Source of the DNA: an uncultured Gaiellaceae bacterium
GTDB taxonomy: Bacteria > Actinomycetota > Thermoleophilia > Gaiellales > Gaiellaceae
Assembly (NCBI GenBank): GCA_955652075.1
Contig: CATPAS010000326.1
Location: 1-5,671 of the forward strand
DNA: 5,671 nucleotides
Direction: 5' to 3'
The position numbers were made by a program, and so were the translations under genes. The notes under the pieces were generated by a model that did no database searches, was not told where the DNA came from, and saw only the letters and a program-made list of their open reading frames with translations. How positions within the stretch are numbered: position 1 is the first letter of the stretch; each line of letters begins with the position of its first letter. Of the stretch, positions 5,536 through 5,671 are shown piece by piece.

Positions 5536-5607
5536 TCGGGGCGCCGAGATTTGAACTCGGGACCTCCCCCAGACACAGCCGGACTACCCCAACCATGCGG
5601 AACCCCG
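5536..5607 (-). tRNA. tRNA-like element with intact T-arm and tRNA-Pro-like 3' acceptor; remainder aberrant
   Basis: Read on the minus strand, the 3' part is textbook tRNA: variable-loop-like AGGTC (5561-5565), T-stem CCGAG/CTCGG with the loop TTCAAAT (5544-5560), the acceptor 3' strand CGCCCCG (5537-5543) and discriminator A (5536). G72-A73 with a C-rich acceptor is typical of bacterial tRNA-Pro. CGGGGTT at 5601-5607 can pair with the acceptor (five Watson-Crick pairs and one G-U), giving a 72-base span. CTGGGGG at 5566-5572 matches a Pro anticodon loop (GGG), preceded by TGTGT. However, the ACACA needed to close that stem is missing and no normal D-arm is seen. No CCA is encoded (CTC follows A73). 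It may be a tRNA-Pro pseudogene, an attachment-site remnant of a tRNA 3' end, or the 3' exon of an interrupted tRNA whose 5' part lies outside. Bases 5608-5671 hold no gene that I can identify. Confidence 0.4.
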
Positions 5608-5671
5608 CACCGTTACGCCAAGTGACTACCTCTGGAAACCGCTCGGAGCGCTGGAGAAGGGTGACGACTGG

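Noticed and set aside
5536..5671. tmRNA (ssrA) 3' end
   Set aside because: The T-arm would fit, but tmRNA needs an alanine-type acceptor with G1-C72 and G3-U70; here the strand is CGCCCCG-A with C at position 70 and no CCA. The tag region would lie outside the window, so it is unlikely but not fully excluded.

Overview
The window is high-GC, densely packed bacterial chromosome, most likely from an actinobacterium and perhaps a deep-branching one. This rests on strong G/C bias at third codon positions, probable leaderless starts, an actinobacterial-style CDP-alcohol phosphotransferase and a Flp pilin with a QTMAEYAVVLG-type core. It is inference; no marker gene fixes the taxon. I see no CRISPR array, insertion sequence or phage gene.

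Left part, minus strand (1-2516): a two-gene operon. A small membrane CDP-alcohol phosphatidyltransferase comes first. It overlaps by 4 bp (ATGA) a large sugar-nucleotide enzyme made of a nucleotidyltransferase domain, a left-handed beta-helix and a phosphohexomutase-like domain. The large gene runs off the left edge. Its phosphomutase half has lost the usual phosphoserine and metal-loop residues.

Middle (2538-4484): a plus-strand formimidoylglutamate deiminase-like amidohydrolase starts 21 bp from the divergent lipid gene. It appears to be a bare barrel without the usual flanking beta-sandwich segments. Its 3' end overlaps by 12 bp a convergent minus-strand gene for an exported GH99-like (endo-alpha-mannosidase-like) glycoside hydrolase.

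Right part (4485-5671): a 58-residue Flp-type pilin (plus), an alkyltransferase-like DNA-lesion-binding protein with Trp in place of the reactive Cys (minus), a 94-residue protein of unknown function with a predicted beta-alpha-beta-beta-alpha-beta layout (plus), and a tRNA-like sequence on the minus strand. The last has a perfect T-arm and tRNA-Pro-like 3' acceptor but no recognisable complete cloverleaf.

Functionally the region is mixed: envelope and sugar-nucleotide synthesis, mannose-linked polysaccharide turnover, histidine catabolism, a surface pilin and DNA repair. The GDP-mannose-type enzyme and the GH99-like enzyme could share a mannose theme, but they are in separate transcription units. 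I do not see a convincing new multi-gene system. The most distinctive points are the decayed phosphomutase domain, the barrel-only HutF-like protein, the orphan pilin and the odd tRNA-like element.
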